64,000 nucleotides of DNA from Coenobita brevimanus. Lineage: Eukaryota > Arthropoda > Malacostraca > Decapoda > Coenobitidae. The notes beneath the pieces are model-generated. The model had not been told where the DNA came from and ran no database searches. It saw only the letters and a list, made by a program, of their open reading frames with translations. How positions within the stretch are numbered: position 1 is the stretch's first letter; each line of letters opens with the position of its first letter. This document shows, in pieces, positions 26,591-37,090 of the stretch. Location of the stretch: positions 18,342,639 to 18,406,638 of the forward strand of contig CM064732.1 of NCBI GenBank assembly GCA_032717465.1, written 5' to 3'. The position numbers and the translations under genes are program-made.

Positions 26591-28812
26591 AAGGGAAAGA
26601 CGAGAGGAAGGAGTAGTTGCAAGGAGAGTGGAAAGGTTACAAGAGGATGAGAAAAAGGCAGAGTATAAGAGAGAAGTGGAGGAACGATTGGGCAAATATG
26701 AATTGGAGCAGATGGGAGACGTGGAAGGTGTGTGTAAGATATTTACAGAAGAAATATGTGCAGCATGTGATGTGGTGTGTGGAAGGAAGAGAAGACGGAG
26801 GGGGGTGCAAGGAACAGCGTGGTGGACTGAAGAGGTGAAACAGGCTGTGGCACAAAAGAAGAAAGCATACAATGAATGGATGAGAAATAGGGGCGTGGAA
26901 GAAGTTGAGAGGCGGAAGAGAGGGTTATATGTGGAAAGAAAGAGAGAGGTGAAAAGATTAGTAAGAGAGAGTAAGAAGAGAGTGGATGAGGAATTTGGAA
27001 GGAATTTGAGTGTAAAGTGGAGGGACTGTAAGAGAATGTTCTGGAGAGAAGTGAAAAGAGTAAGACAGGGTGGAAGTGAAGTTAGCAGGGGAGTGAAAGA
27101 TAAAAATGGTAGATTACTAGTGGAGAAGGGAGAAAAAGTGAACAGATGGAGAGAACACTTTAAGGAACTGTTGAACGTAGAGGATGGAAGTAATGCGAGT
27201 ATAAGTGGCTGGGGAATGGCTGGGAGAAGGAGGGAGGTGAGAAGACAGGAAAAAATCAGTAGGATAGAAGTAGTGGAAGCAATGAAGAAAGTTAAATCGG
27301 GGAAAGCCCCAGGAATTGATGGAGTGCGTGGTGAAATGCTGAAGCATGGGGGAGAGATAGTAGTAGAATGGATGTGGAAGATGTGCAGATTGGCCTGGGA
27401 GGAAGGTAGAGTCCCGGAGGATTGGAAGTCAGGTATAATTATTCCCTTGTACAAAGGAAAAGGGGAAAAAGAAGTGTGTGGTAATCATAGGGGCATTTGT
27501 CTTCTTAGTATAATAGGAAAAGTGTATGGTAGGATACTTCTAGACAGAGTTAGAGAAAGAACAGAGAAATTAGTTGGAGAAGAACAGGGAGGCTTTAGGA
27601 AGGGAAGAGGTTGTGTAGATCAGATATTCATTCTTAGATCTTTAGTGGAGAAGTATCTAGAGAAGGGAAAGAAGTTGTATGCAGCTTTCATGGATTTGGA
27701 GAAAGCATATGACAGGGTGGATAGACAAGGATTGTGGAAAGTGTTAAGAATATATGGAGTAGATGGGAAATTGTTGAATGCTGTGAAGAGTATGTACGAT
27801 GGTGTGAAGGCTGCAGTGAGTGTGGATGGTGAACTAAGTGAATTTTTCTCTTTGAAAGTTGGTTTGAAACAGGGATGTGTCATGTCTCCATGGTTGTTCA
27901 ATCTGTACATGGATGGGGTAATAAAAGAGGTACAAGGTAGGGTAGTGGATGTTGTAGTGGCCCTGGTGAGAGAGGATAGTGTTTGGAAACTCCCTGTACT
28001 GTTGTTTGCAGATGATACTGTGTTGTTGAGTGAAGACGAAGGGGAGCTGCAAGGCTTGGTGGATGAGTTTGAGAGAGTGTGTAAGAAACTGAATCTAAAG
28101 GTGAATGTAGGGAAGAGTAAAGTGATGGTCTTTGAGAGAGGTGAAGTTAGTGAATGTACAGCGAGGTTGGATGGTGAGGAATTGGAAAATGTGAGTACGT
28201 TTAAGTACTTGGGTAGTGTGATGAGTAAGGATGGAGGTTTGGAGGGTGAAGTGCTTGAAAGGGTACAACAGGGAAGAAAGGTTGCTGGTTCTTTGAAAGC
28301 AGTGATAAGAAACAGGGAAGTGAGCATGGAAGTGAAAAAGTTACTACATGACAGTATTGTGATACCAACTCTAACGTACGGAAGTGAAGCTTGGACATTG
28401 TTGGAAGGACACAAGTCAAGAGCGAGAGCAGTGGAAATGAGTTATTTAAGAGGAGCCTATGGAGTCACGTGGAGAGACAGGCTGACGAATGAGGATATAA
28501 AGGAGCGTTGTGGTGTGGATGTGGATGTGATAGGAAGCGTTATGAGGAACACACTGAGGTGGTTTGGCCATGTGGAGAGGATGGAGGGTGAAAGACTGAC
28601 GAAGAGAGTGTATGTGAGTGAGGTGGAGGGAGGAAGAGGGAGGGGGAGGCCGAGGATGAGATGGAGGGATGGGGTGGAGAGGTATATGAGAGAGGGGGGT
28701 GTGAGTTGGGAGCAGGGCAGTGAAATGGCGGGGGACAGGGCGACTTGGAAGCGATTTGTTTGTGGCCACCCCAAACGGGATTGAGGCGTCTGGCAATAGA
28801 TAGATAGATAGA
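26591..28812 (+). mobile_element. LINE family A copy 2: 5'-truncated, RT frame intact
   Basis: Homology to copy 1 begins at about 26591, equivalent to about 6014 in copy 1, so the leader and endonuclease are missing. It continues to the shared 3' end GGCGTCTGGCAATAG and ATAG repeats. Truncation from the 5' side is the usual outcome of incomplete reverse transcription. Without an endonuclease or 5' promoter this copy is not expected to be autonomous, but its RT frame has stayed open. That suggests a fairly recent insertion compared with copy 1. Confidence 0.9.
26628..28784 (+). CDS. Reverse transcriptase ORF of LINE A copy 2
   Basis: An open frame of 718 codons from the first ATG. The homologous frame extends upstream to the truncation point, so this ATG is only the first one available. 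An N-terminal basic, helical linker occupies about residues 1-210. The RT fingers and palm then show GKAPGID (225-231), VCGNHRGI, EEQGGFRKGRGCVDQIF, motif A DLEKAYDRV with Asp356, motif B GLKQGCVMSP (412-421) and motif C FADD (460-463). The C-terminal region carries YGSEAW, RWFGHVERM and GRGRGRPRMRW, a pattern common at the end of APE-type LINE proteins. All three catalytic aspartates are present. The product would copy LINE RNA at a nicked target, but this copy supplies no endonuclease. Expression is unknown. Confidence 0.92.
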   Translation: MERLQEDEKKAEYKREVEERLGKYELEQMGDVEGVCKIFTEEICAACDVVCGRKRRRRGVQGTAWWTEEVKQAVAQKKKAYNEWMRNRGVEEVERRKRGLYVERKREVKRLVRESKKRVDEEFGRNLSVKWRDCKRMFWREVKRVRQGGSEVSRGVKDKNGRLLVEKGEKVNRWREHFKELLNVEDGSNASISGWGMAGRRREVRRQEKISRIEVVEAMKKVKSGKAPGIDGVRGEMLKHGGEIVVEWMWKMCRLAWEEGRVPEDWKSGIIIPLYKGKGEKEVCGNHRGICLLSIIGKVYGRILLDRVRERTEKLVGEEQGGFRKGRGCVDQIFILRSLVEKYLEKGKKLYAAFMDLEKAYDRVDRQGLWKVLRIYGVDGKLLNAVKSMYDGVKAAVSVDGELSEFFSLKVGLKQGCVMSPWLFNLYMDGVIKEVQGRVVDVVVALVREDSVWKLPVLLFADDTVLLSEDEGELQGLVDEFERVCKKLNLKVNVGKSKVMVFERGEVSECTARLDGEELENVSTFKYLGSVMSKDGGLEGEVLERVQQGRKVAGSLKAVIRNREVSMEVKKLLHDSIVIPTLTYGSEAWTLLEGHKSRARAVEMSYLRGAYGVTWRDRLTNEDIKERCGVDVDVIGSVMRNTLRWFGHVERMEGERLTKRVYVSEVEGGRGRGRPRMRWRDGVERYMREGGVSWEQGSEMAGDRATWKRFVCGHPKRD

Positions 28813-28858
28813 CAGTAGCAGCAGCAGCAGCAGCAACGATAACAACAACGATAACAAC

Positions 28859-28893
<35 letters not shown>

Positions 28894-29050
28894 TAAAAAT
28901 AGTAGTAGCAGCAGCAGCAGCAGCAGCAGCAGCAACGATAACAACAACGATAACAACGATAACAATAACGATAACAATAACGATAACAGTAACAATAACA
29001 ATAATAATAACAACAATAATAATAATAATAATAATAACAATAATAGTAGT
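28813..29050. repeat. Composite (CAG)n-AACGATAAC-(AAT)n array
   Basis: Two rounds of AGTAGCAGCAGCAG...AACGATAACAACAACGATAAC followed by AAT runs. This continues the composite repeat left of LINE copy 2 and starts with the candidate TSD. Confidence 0.9.
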
Positions 29051-29180
29051 ATCAAGAGAAAAAGTACTTACCATTAGAAGTAAAATATCGATAGAAATAT
29101 AACAAAAACAGCACATTTAATAGCAATATAGAAAAAAAATTATTATCCGCCTTGTGGTCTCGTCTTCTTTTGTATTACTG

Positions 29181-29191
29181 TATTATTATTA

Positions 29192-29254
<63 letters not shown>

Positions 29255-29301
29255 CATTATTATTATTATTATTAACTATTATCATTATTATTATTATTTT
29301 G
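29181..29301. repeat. (ATT)n microsatellite
   Basis: TTA/ATT repeats with a few C substitutions. Confidence 0.95.
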
Positions 29302-29304
29302 GTG

Positions 29305-29475
29305 TCAGTTATTGACCGACGGATTTTAGTCAGCTGAGTGATTGTAAGCTTAAGTGTTAATACTGATATTCCGTTAATCTTTCTCATACTTGTATTTGCT
29401 CTCGTATATTATCCCGGCTAAAGGCAGACGATTTTCTTCATCTGAGTCAGTAATGGGGGTTTGAGTTTTAACAGA
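29305..29475. repeat. Decayed fold-back fragments (TTAA family)
   Basis: GACCGACGGATTTTAGTCAGCTGAG and CAGACGATTTTCTTCATCTGAG resemble the left arm twice. No right arm is clear. Confidence 0.35.
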
Positions 29476-29772
29476 GAAACAAGATATTGAAGAGAGGTAA
29501 CGCAATACTATATCGATAGGAAAATATGAAGAGAAAATGATGGTTCAACGGAAACAGCATCAATATTAAGATTATTAACCCGCAAAAAACACCTACAGAG
29601 ACATTACATACCGTTAGATAGATACGTTCCGTTAGTTAGATACATTCCGTTAGATATGTAGATACCAACAGGGAAACAGCATATGACAGAATTTAATATC
29701 AACAGAATTAACAGCTGAAACGGTAGAGAAACAAACATCGAGAGAAACATCAACAGGGAAATAAGTATCAAC
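29476..29772. repeat. Degenerate AACATCAACAGAAATA-like array, left part
   Basis: Words such as GAAACATCAACAGGGAAATAAG recur. A short GTTAGATAGATACRTTCC repeat lies at about 29610-29660. The array resumes on the other side of LINE copy 3. Confidence 0.6.
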
Positions 29773-29784
29773 ATAGACAAAAAC
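29773..29784. repeat. Target-site duplication, left copy (LINE A copy 3)
   Basis: ATAGACAAAAAC recurs at 30261-30272 directly after the ATAG tail. The first four bases can also belong to the tail, so the duplication is 8-12 bp. Confidence 0.75.
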
Positions 29785-30260
29785 TGAGGTGTTTTTTTTT
29801 TTTTTTCAGTCCAAGCTTCACTTCTAACGTACGGAAGTGAAGCTTGGACGTTGTTGGAAGGACACAAGTCAAGAGTGAGAGCCGTGGAAATGAGTTATTT
29901 AAGAGGAGCCTGTGGAGTCACATGGAGAGACAGGCTGACGAATGAGGATATAAAGGAGCGTTGTGGTGTGGATGTGGATGTGATAGGAAGCGTTATGAGG
30001 AACACACTGAGGTGGTTTGGCCATGTGGAGAGGATGGAGGGTGAAAGACTGACGAAGAGAGTGTATTTGAGTGAGGTGGAGGGGGAAAGAGGGAGGGGGA
30101 GGCCGAGGATGAGATGGAGAGATGGGGTGGAGAAGTATATGAGAGAGGGGTGTGTGAGTTGGGAGCAGGGGAGTGAAATGGCGGGGGACCGGGCGACTTG
30201 GAGGCGATTTGTTTGTGGCCACCCCAAACGGGATTGAGGCGTCTGGCAATAGATAGATAG
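29785..30260 (+). mobile_element. LINE family A copy 3: short 3' fragment with inverted 5' junction
   Basis: Family A homology starts at about 29825 (equivalent to 28372 in copy 2) and runs to the ATAG tail. Between the left TSD and that point lie about 24 bases including a T run, then GTCCAAGCTTCACTTC at 29809-29824. The latter is the exact reverse complement of 29834-29849 inside the element. Such a short inverted duplication fits snap-back or twin priming during integration. Confidence 0.85.
29825..30237 (+). pseudogene. C-terminal fragment of LINE A RT ORF (copy 3)
   Basis: Encodes the last part of the family A protein from the YGSEAW block through RWFGHVERM and GRGRGRPRMRW to the stop at 30235-30237. 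It lacks all RT catalytic motifs, and its first methionine (29851) is internal to the original protein. The frame has no stop before the natural one, so the fragment is not old. It is a non-functional remnant. Confidence 0.88.
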
Positions 30261-30272
30261 ATAGACAAAAAC

Positions 30273-30600
30273 AACAGCGACATCAGTATTAACAGAAATC
30301 CATCAACAGAAGTTAAACATCCTTAACTGAGTAGTAATCCTCAGGAATAAACCTCAGCAGAAAAATACAATCGAAAAAAAACATCAACAGAAGTAAATGG
30401 CGGGGAGGCAAACATCAACAGAAATAAACATCGGCGGAAATAAACATCAGCGGAAATAAACATCAGCGGAAATAAACATTAGCTGAAATAAATATCAGCG
30501 GAAATAAACATCAGCGGAAATAAATATCAGCGGAAATAAACATCAGCAGAAATAAACATCAGCAAAAATATATGTCAAGGAAAAAATAGAACTTCAGCAA
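30273..30600. repeat. 16-bp minisatellite, AACATCAGCGGAAATA
   Basis: Degenerate units from about 30280 become regular at 30426-30570 with exact 16-bp spacing (unit starts at 30426, 30442 and 30458). Confidence 0.9.
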
Positions 30601-30648
30601 AAGGTCAGGGATAAATAACACGTAAATTGCAGCCAACTCATTCTCTCA

Positions 30649-30848
30649 TAAATCCTTTCACCACGATGACGCTTCTGGTTATATTCTACCTACTACCGGG
30701 CGATATTAGTTACCTTTGGGGATACTTTTCGAATTATAGAGGTAAGATAGAGTCCATTTATTAACCTCTGCAGTACAAGAATTTGACCTTAACTAAAATC
30801 GTCGTGAGGTAGAAAGAAGCTAACAATGAATTATCGCACTGAAAGAAA
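30649..30848. repeat. Fold-back element (TTAA family)
   Basis: About 200 bp. CCTTTCACCACGATGACGC is the left end, CGGGCGATATTAGTTACC the left arm, GAGGTAAGATAGAGTCCATTTATTAACCTCTGCAGTAC the centre (in order), and ACTAAAATCGTCGTGAGGTAG the right arm. It ends in a TTATCGCACTGAAAG remnant. Confidence 0.7.
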
Positions 30849-30899
30849 ATATTCGTGTGTGAAGGAGGTACGGTTTGTTGTATTCTTCACTTTTCACTG

Positions 30900-31065
30900 G
30901 TGCTGGAGAGGGATGCCTTCATGTGGTGACACTGATATAAACGAGCATACGCAAACGTCCCTCAGTGCCCTCCCCATCCCTTGAAAGGAGGAGGATTGGC
31001 TGCAAGTTGAGGACAGCTTCAGCCTACAGTCCACCGGGTTCGCATTTCAGAGGAGGCTGGGGTTA
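30900..31065 (+). repeat. Possible tRNA-derived SINE fragment ending in a trinucleotide array
   Basis: TGGCTGCAAGTTGAGG near 31003 and GGGTTCGCATTTC near 31037 are spaced like polymerase III A and B boxes. The body runs into the (ACT)n array. Neither box is perfect. Confidence 0.4.
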
Positions 31066-31076
31066 TAACAACAACA

Positions 31077-31115
<39 letters not shown>

Positions 31116-31125
31116 GCTACTACTG

Positions 31126-31177
<52 letters not shown>

Positions 31178-31188
31178 CACTACCACTT
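31066..31188. repeat. (ACT)n / (ACC)n microsatellite
   Basis: CTA trinucleotides with ACC and TGC substitutions, after a short AAC head. Confidence 0.95.
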
Positions 31189-31311
31189 CAGTTTTCACCT
31201 TTAATTACCTGTTTCCCACCGAGGTACTGAAGTTTTAGTCTGGAAGGCTTGAGTAACGAGTAGGTTAAGGTGTGGCCCATTTTTGCAAGACGCTGATTAT
31301 GGTTCTTCATA

Positions 31312-31352
<41 letters not shown>

Positions 31353-32038
31353 TTAGAAATTCCTCTTAATTTTGTGTGTTCCTTTTTCCTGTATCTGGAT
31401 CCCATAGACTCAAATTTTAGAGTTATACTTTTTCCCCTTTATCGTTTTCTGCATGCATGCTACTCCTATTAGCAGATATTTCTCCTACATTTCGTATTTC
31501 CTTTTCGTTTTTCTGGGTCATAATTACCCACGTTACATTAAATGGTAAAATGCGTAAGGTTGATAGTGATAACAGTTATGATGATGATACCGATGATGAT
31601 GATGACAGTGGAGACTTTAGCAATAAAAACGTTTGACGACGGTGATAGTGACGATGACAGTGATGCTGACGATGAAACTGATGATGCTGACATTGATAAA
31701 GACGACGACGACGAATGACGATGATAACACAGTAGCTGACGATAAACTTATTGACGCTAACACTGATAAGGACGATGACAATGCGACGATTTCTTCACCG
31801 CCTCCTCGTTCTCGTTTCCTTTCCAATTAATAAACACAGAACTAATTTGGAGGCGGTAACAGGAGTCGGCACGCACACACGCACGCACCCACCTCACCTC
31901 CCTTGCAATTGCTGTCCTGCAACATGATAGAGGGTTATTGCATTTCAAATAAATTTTCTTTTTTAAATGGACGTATGACGTGCATGCATTGTGTTTTGAT
32001 ATTGGTGTGTGTATTGGGGAGCGGGAAGAGAGAGGGGT

Positions 32039-32039
<1 letters not shown>
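31189..32039. other. No supported gene
   Basis: A CT tract lies at about 31314-31348. A degenerate GATGATGAC region at about 31575-31780 has repeated GACGATGACAGTGATG words. The rest is unremarkable. Confidence 0.5.
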
Positions 32040-32086
<47 letters not shown>

Positions 32087-32260
32087 GGTGTGTGTGTGTA
32101 GGGTGTGTGTGTGTGGGTGGGTGTGTGGGTGTGTGTGGGTGGGTGGGTGTGGGTGTGCGTGGGTGTGTCTTTGTATGTGAGTGTGCATGTGTATGATTTC
32201 AGTGTATGTGTGTGTGCAAGTGAGTGTGTTAGCATTTGAGTGTGTTAGCATTTGAGTGAG
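32040..32260. repeat. (GT)n decaying into GTGGGT units
   Basis: Pure GT to about 32084, then TAGGGTGTGTGTG, GTGGGT and GTGAGTGTGTTAGCATTT variants. This shows progressive loss of purity away from the tract. Confidence 0.9.
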
Positions 32261-32284
32261 TATGTGTTTGCGTGCGAGTCAGTT

Positions 32285-32890
32285 TTACAAGGAGGTGAAA
32301 GATAAAGTAAGAGGAAGGGGGGAGGATGTATATGGAAGAGGTGGAAGGAGGTGGGGCAGGAGGGGGAAGGGGTCGGGGGAGGAGGGGAACAATACGTGGA
32401 TGAGAGACGATGAAGACTGTAAGGAGAGGAGAAAAGGATAGGCAAAGATCAGCGATGGAGAAAAGAGGAAAGAAGAGCGGAGGGAAATAAAAGGGAGGAA
32501 AGATCAGGAGGGAGCGATGTGTTGTGTAAGACAGTGAAAAGAAGGGAGTGGGAGATTGCAAATGAGAGGGAGACTGGGGGGAATTGGATATAAAGTGGAG
32601 GAAGGAAAATAAGAGAAAGGAGAGTGCAATGAATATAAAAGAGAGGGCGGTAGGAATGGAAGGATATGGGAGAATGAAAAGGAGAGAGTTGAGAGAGGAG
32701 AGAGAGAGAGAGAGAGGGAAGAAAGAGAAGGGGGAGGAGGAGAGTGCAAATGAGTAATAGGCCGGAATGGAAGGAGATTGGAGAATGAAAAGGAGAGAGA
32801 GTTGAGAGGGAGGGAAGGAGAGATATGAGGGAGTGGGAGTGAGAGAAGGGGTAGGAGGGGGATAGGTTGGTGAGGGAGACTGTAGGTCAT
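32285..32890. repeat. Purine-rich low-complexity block
   Basis: About 600 bp of A/G-rich DNA with AGGAGAGAG words and loose internal repetition (GGAATGGAAGGA.ATTGGAGAATGAAAAGGAGAGAG appears twice). The 250-codon minus frame is compositional. Confidence 0.75.
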
Positions 32891-33029
32891 AGGGGGTCAT
32901 TGACAGTAGGTCAGGCAAGGCAGGAACAAAACTCAGCTCGGGCCTGCCAAATTCCAGCCTGTCTCCGTTGGTCATATTCAACAGATACTTTAATGGGTTG
33001 GCCCTCCTAGCTTTTTATTGCTTGCTATA

Positions 33030-34135
33030 ATAGACGTCTTCAGCACTTGTACTCCTGCCTTCATGCTTATCTTCCCACCTAGCAGCCAACTGACCTGCCT
33101 GCTTACTAACCTCTTCTCTTAAGAAGCTCCTACCTGCCTACCTGCATGCATTTTCACCAACCTATCATTCTGATGACCTTCCTACCGACTTACATGCTTG
33201 CCCTTCCCCCTGCCAGCCTACCTACCTACCTACCTACCTATCTACCTATCTACCTACCTATCTACCTACCTATCTACCTACCTGCCTACCTACCTACTTG
33301 CCTATTTGCCTTTCCACTTATGAAGCTACCTTTCTATCTGCCTGCATTTTCACCTACTTCCCTACCTTCCTACCTGCCAACCTAATGTCGTTGCCTGCCT
33401 TTTTTTTGTCTGCTGCTTTTCCTTCTCACCTGCCTGCCATATTTTATCATATCTCGTTTCCTGTCTGCATACCCTTCCACCCACCCACATCCTCAGCGTC
33501 TTGTCTTTCTTCTTTCTGTCTGTGCCTTCTTGTGCCCACCTACCAATTTACCTGCTTTTCTCCTTCCTGCCTACCTGGAGGGAATGGTGTGAGGGTGAAC
33601 AATCTAGTTTCGATGTTCTTATTCTCGACTCAGATTACAGGTCAGCTTCTATTTTCTTTCCCACAGATCCCTCTTTACTACCCGTCCTTCCACTTACCTG
33701 CATGCTCAGCCTCTTGTCTGCATTCTTTTTTATTTTCCTTCATCCACCCTCCTGTCTTCTTGTTTGTATGACCCTCCACCTACCCACCCATCCTCAACCA
33801 CTCTGACCATGCCATCCTCTGATCCATGATTTTCTAACATTTACCTACTTATTCTGGTACTTGCCTGCCTCCCTTCTGCCTATTCCTTCTCCTACTTGCC
33901 TACCTATTCACCCATCTTTCTCCCGCCCTTTTCTCCCAGTTACTCACCTACCTTCGTCCTCCTTGACCCTGCCTTCCTCTTACCTACTTTTGCCATTTGG
34001 CTACGTACCAACTTGCCAACCCATCCCCCCAGCCTCATATCTGCCTACCCACTCCCCCCTCCTGCCTTCCCTCCCCCCTCCTGCCTTCCCTCCCCCCTCC
34101 TGCCTTCCCTCCCCCCTCCTGCCTTCCCTTCCCCA
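33030..34135. repeat. CCTACCTGCC-type degenerate pyrimidine array with (CTAC)n core
   Basis: Words CTGCCTACC, CTTCCACC and ACCTGCCTGC recur throughout. A clean CTAC/CTAT tetramer tract lies at 33217-33300. A 19-bp unit, CTGCCTTCCCTCCCCCCTC, repeats about four times at 34060-34133. Confidence 0.8.
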
Positions 34136-34870
34136 GGTGTCTCTGCCCCACGTTCGAGTTTTCTTCCAGACATCTGTTTGAGTTTTTGCATATTTTTTTG
34201 TAAGTCTTTCTTGCGTTCTTTCATTCTTATTCTCTCTAGCTCTCACTTTTACCTTCCTTCCTGTCTCCCTTCCCGCTCTGCATTCTATTCACAGAACTTT
34301 CTTCCTCCTTTTATTTGATATTCCATCCTTCTTCCTTTCTTTCTCTAGTGTCCCTCCCCCCTTCCTTTTACTTTGTCTTTGTTATACCTATCTTTCAACT
34401 TCCTTTTTCACCTTACCTGTTCCTACCTTGCATCCTGTTCTTCTTTATGGCCTTTCCCATCAACCGTCTTTCTAACGTTACTTTCTTCCTGTCTCTTCGT
34501 CTACCTTGCATTCTATTAATCTGTTTTCCTTCCCCTTTTTCCTCTTTCTGATATTCCTATCTTTCTTTGTTCTTCCGTCTGCCATCCTTCCTGCTCCCTC
34601 TCTTATCTTCCTCCTTGCTTTCTTTCCTGTCTTCCTTCTTGCTTTCGTACCTACCATCGTTCTTGCTTTCTCCTTTATCCTCCTTTCTACTTTCTCTCCT
34701 GTCTTCCTATTTTCTCATGTTTTCCTTCCTACTTTCTCTCCTGTCTTCCCTCCTATTTTCTCTTCTGTTTTCCTTTCTATTTTCATTCCTATCTTTCCTC
34801 CTATCTCTCTGTCTCCTATATCTCATTCACATCACCTCAAATACCAGTACTGTATCTTTGATGTTCATTA
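34136..34870. repeat. Degenerate TTTCTCTCCTGTCTTCCTTC-type array
   Basis: From about 34560 to 34810 the words CTTTCTCTCCTGTCTTCC and TTCCTTTCTACTTTC recur at roughly 30 bp. The left part is a looser version. Confidence 0.7.
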
Positions 34871-35460
34871 GCTAGCTGTGCCAATACTAGGAGAAAACAC
34901 TTAATATTTCGCTTTCCTGATTACAAATACGAAGATGTATGAGGTCGAGAAAATGTTTACATTACCTTCATCATTACGGGTCGTCTCCCATAAATTTACA
35001 TAATTTGGCAGTATCAAGAAAAAATAAAATTGTAGTGAGAGATACTAGAGAAGATTTTTTTTTTTTACTGTTTCTAATCCTTCACTCCAAAAAAGGTCTC
35101 TCAAAATTCCTACCTCTCCCCCCCCCAAAAAAAAAAAAATGACAGAGACAGTACGAGACATACTCCTAGAGAGAGAGAGAGAGAGACTCGTAGCTAAAGG
35201 GTTAAATCTGCGTTGTCTTAGACCGTGAACACACACCTGCATGACTGCACATCCGCCCGTCCCACCTAATCAGCCCCACACCTGTCCCACCTGCTTGCCC
35301 CCCCCACTCCTTCATACCTTTCATTACCTACTCTCTCCTTCACATCTGCCCTTTCCTCTCTCCTCATACCCCTCCCTCACACCTGCATTTACCCTCCCTC
35401 ATATGTGTCCTCCTTCCATCCCTCATACCTCCCATTGGCGGTTCTTGCCTAAATATCTGC
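34871..35460. other. No gene seen
   Basis: Contains A/T homopolymers near 35056-35066 and 35120-35132, an AG tract at about 35170-35187 and C-rich DNA to 35440. Confidence 0.5.
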
Positions 35461-35600
35461 CTTCCTGCACACCTGCCTTCCTGCACACCTGCCTTCCTGC
35501 ACACCTGCCTTCCTTCACACCGGCTTTCCTTCACACTTGCCTTCCTTCACACCTGCCTTCCTGCACACCTACTTTCTTTCACACCTACTCTCCCTACACG
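35461..35600. repeat. 16-bp minisatellite, CTGCACACCTGCCTTC
   Basis: About eight units with exact 16-bp spacing at first (starts 35465 and 35481), drifting to CTTCACAC variants on the right. Confidence 0.92.
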
Positions 35601-35636
35601 TGCCTTCCTTCATCTCCTTCACACCTGCCATATTTA

Positions 35637-35998
35637 ATTACTTCACTACGATGACGTATTTCTTTTGTTTTTCCTATCCTCAGACAGTGTTATTTCATCT
35701 GAGGAGAGACTTGGATCTATAGGAGTTAAATATTGACCTCATTCACCCCTTCACTACAAGAGGTCAGTGAGAATGTCATGTGGTAGGAAGAACGAAGCAA
35801 CACTTAACCACGTCACCAGAGTGAATGGAATAATGTCTTCACTCCTTTTCCTTCTTGTTCCAGTCTTGCTAGCTCCTGACTTTTTCATTCGTCTTAGGAG
35901 AGACTTCACACTGGAGAGGTTGGATTTAGCCGTCATTTACACCTTTACTGCAAATGGCCTCCCCAGAGTTGAGTTAAATGGTCCGGAGCCAGCATGAA
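35637..35998. repeat. Two adjacent fold-back elements (TTAA family)
   Basis: The first copy has TTACTTCACTACGATGACG, CAGACAGTGTTATTTCATCTGAG and GAGAGACTT, then a centre with CACCCCTTCACTAC and a degraded right arm ending near ACGTCACCAGAGTGAA. The second starts near 35815 and shows CTGACTTTTTCATTCGTCTTAGGAGAGACTT and GAGGTTGGATTTAGCCGTCATTTACACC, then a right half. Confidence 0.6.
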
Positions 35999-35999
35999 A

Positions 36000-36370
36000 T
36001 CCGAGTCTGTATTTCCCTTTGCCTGTGGCCTCCAGTCTCCTAAACGCAATGTATCCAGGCATCTCGAAACAAAGGATCTTTAATTTGGCTCTCTTTTTTC
36101 CTTGGGAGGGGGCAGCTTTTCATGCTTTCAACCTTTGATTCTTTCTTCACTGAATAAAGAAAAATAGGTATCTGAATGAAGGGATTAACACCTGCCCACC
36201 CACACACCCGCCCTCACCCTAGCATCTGCCTCGAGTCCCCCCCACTCTCATTTTTCGCACCACTAGTCAAGGTATGTGCAGGTGTAGCCAGCAACAATGG
36301 AGATGATAGGCTTTTGTAATAATGCCGGGGAAGTACAGCTGCAGCTCCGTTCCCTGAAGACTGGCGCATC
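36000..36370. other. No feature recognised
   Basis: Mixed unique-looking DNA. GAATGAAGGGATTAAC near 36173 could be an isolated fold-back end. Confidence 0.4.
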
Positions 36371-36542
36371 TATTGATTAACATCATCAAGTAGGTGACGC
36401 ATTCTTTATTGCTAGCTTCAGACGATTTTATCAACCTCAGAAGAACTTTGCAAACTGAAGGTGTTAAAGATACTTTGTTCACTCCTAAAGTGCGATGGGT
36501 CTCTGTCAAGGTTAATGTAATCTCTTAGTGGCAGAAAAATAA
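36371..36542. repeat. Fold-back element (TTAA family), diverged
   Basis: GTAGGTGACGCATTCTTTATTGCTAGC and CAGACGATTTTATCAACCTCAG, then ACTGAAGGTGTTAAAGATA, CACTCCTAAAGTGCGATG and TAATGTAATCTCTTAGTGGCAG follow the family order. Confidence 0.6.
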
Positions 36543-37090
36543 AAACATATACATAAATACGTTTTCGGATTCAAAGGGAGTAGTTCAATATTAAATCTGA
36601 AATTTCTAAGGGGCAGGTAGACTTTTTTTTTTTTATAGTTAGAATCATATGATATGAAATAAATTGCTTGACCTTCCAACCTCGTAACTGACTGCGTTAT
36701 GTAAAGTGGAATGCAGGCTAACCATTTCCTATCCTCGCACCCGTCTCGGAATCAAGTCCCATTAGTTTGTGTGCTTACGTACTCCTTCCTGTACTCAGTT
36801 TTAATCATACGAACATAAAATCGAGTGAATATTGTACGATTATAAGCTATGCATCATAACTTGGCATGTTTGTAGTAGATGGGGTGCATGGTTAATGTAT
36901 ATTTTGCATTTGAAGATCGTAAGTTACAAGTGAGTAGGAATTACGGAAACGGAAAGGCAGCTGCATCAGAGGAAGTGCGAGGAAGGAAGAAAAAGCAGCA
37001 TTTGTTAGGTCAGACCAGGCTTCTTGTCCAGCTTCTTCTTCTATGTTTTGGTCTGACCCTTTTCTACCCTCAACACCAGTCACTCTACTT
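36543..37090. other. No gene seen
   Basis: AT-rich then mixed sequence. Nothing recognised. Confidence 0.4.

Noticed and set aside
32229..32981. 250-codon minus-strand open frame
   Set aside because: Reverse reading of a purine-rich block. It is Ser/Pro/Leu-rich by composition with no domain.
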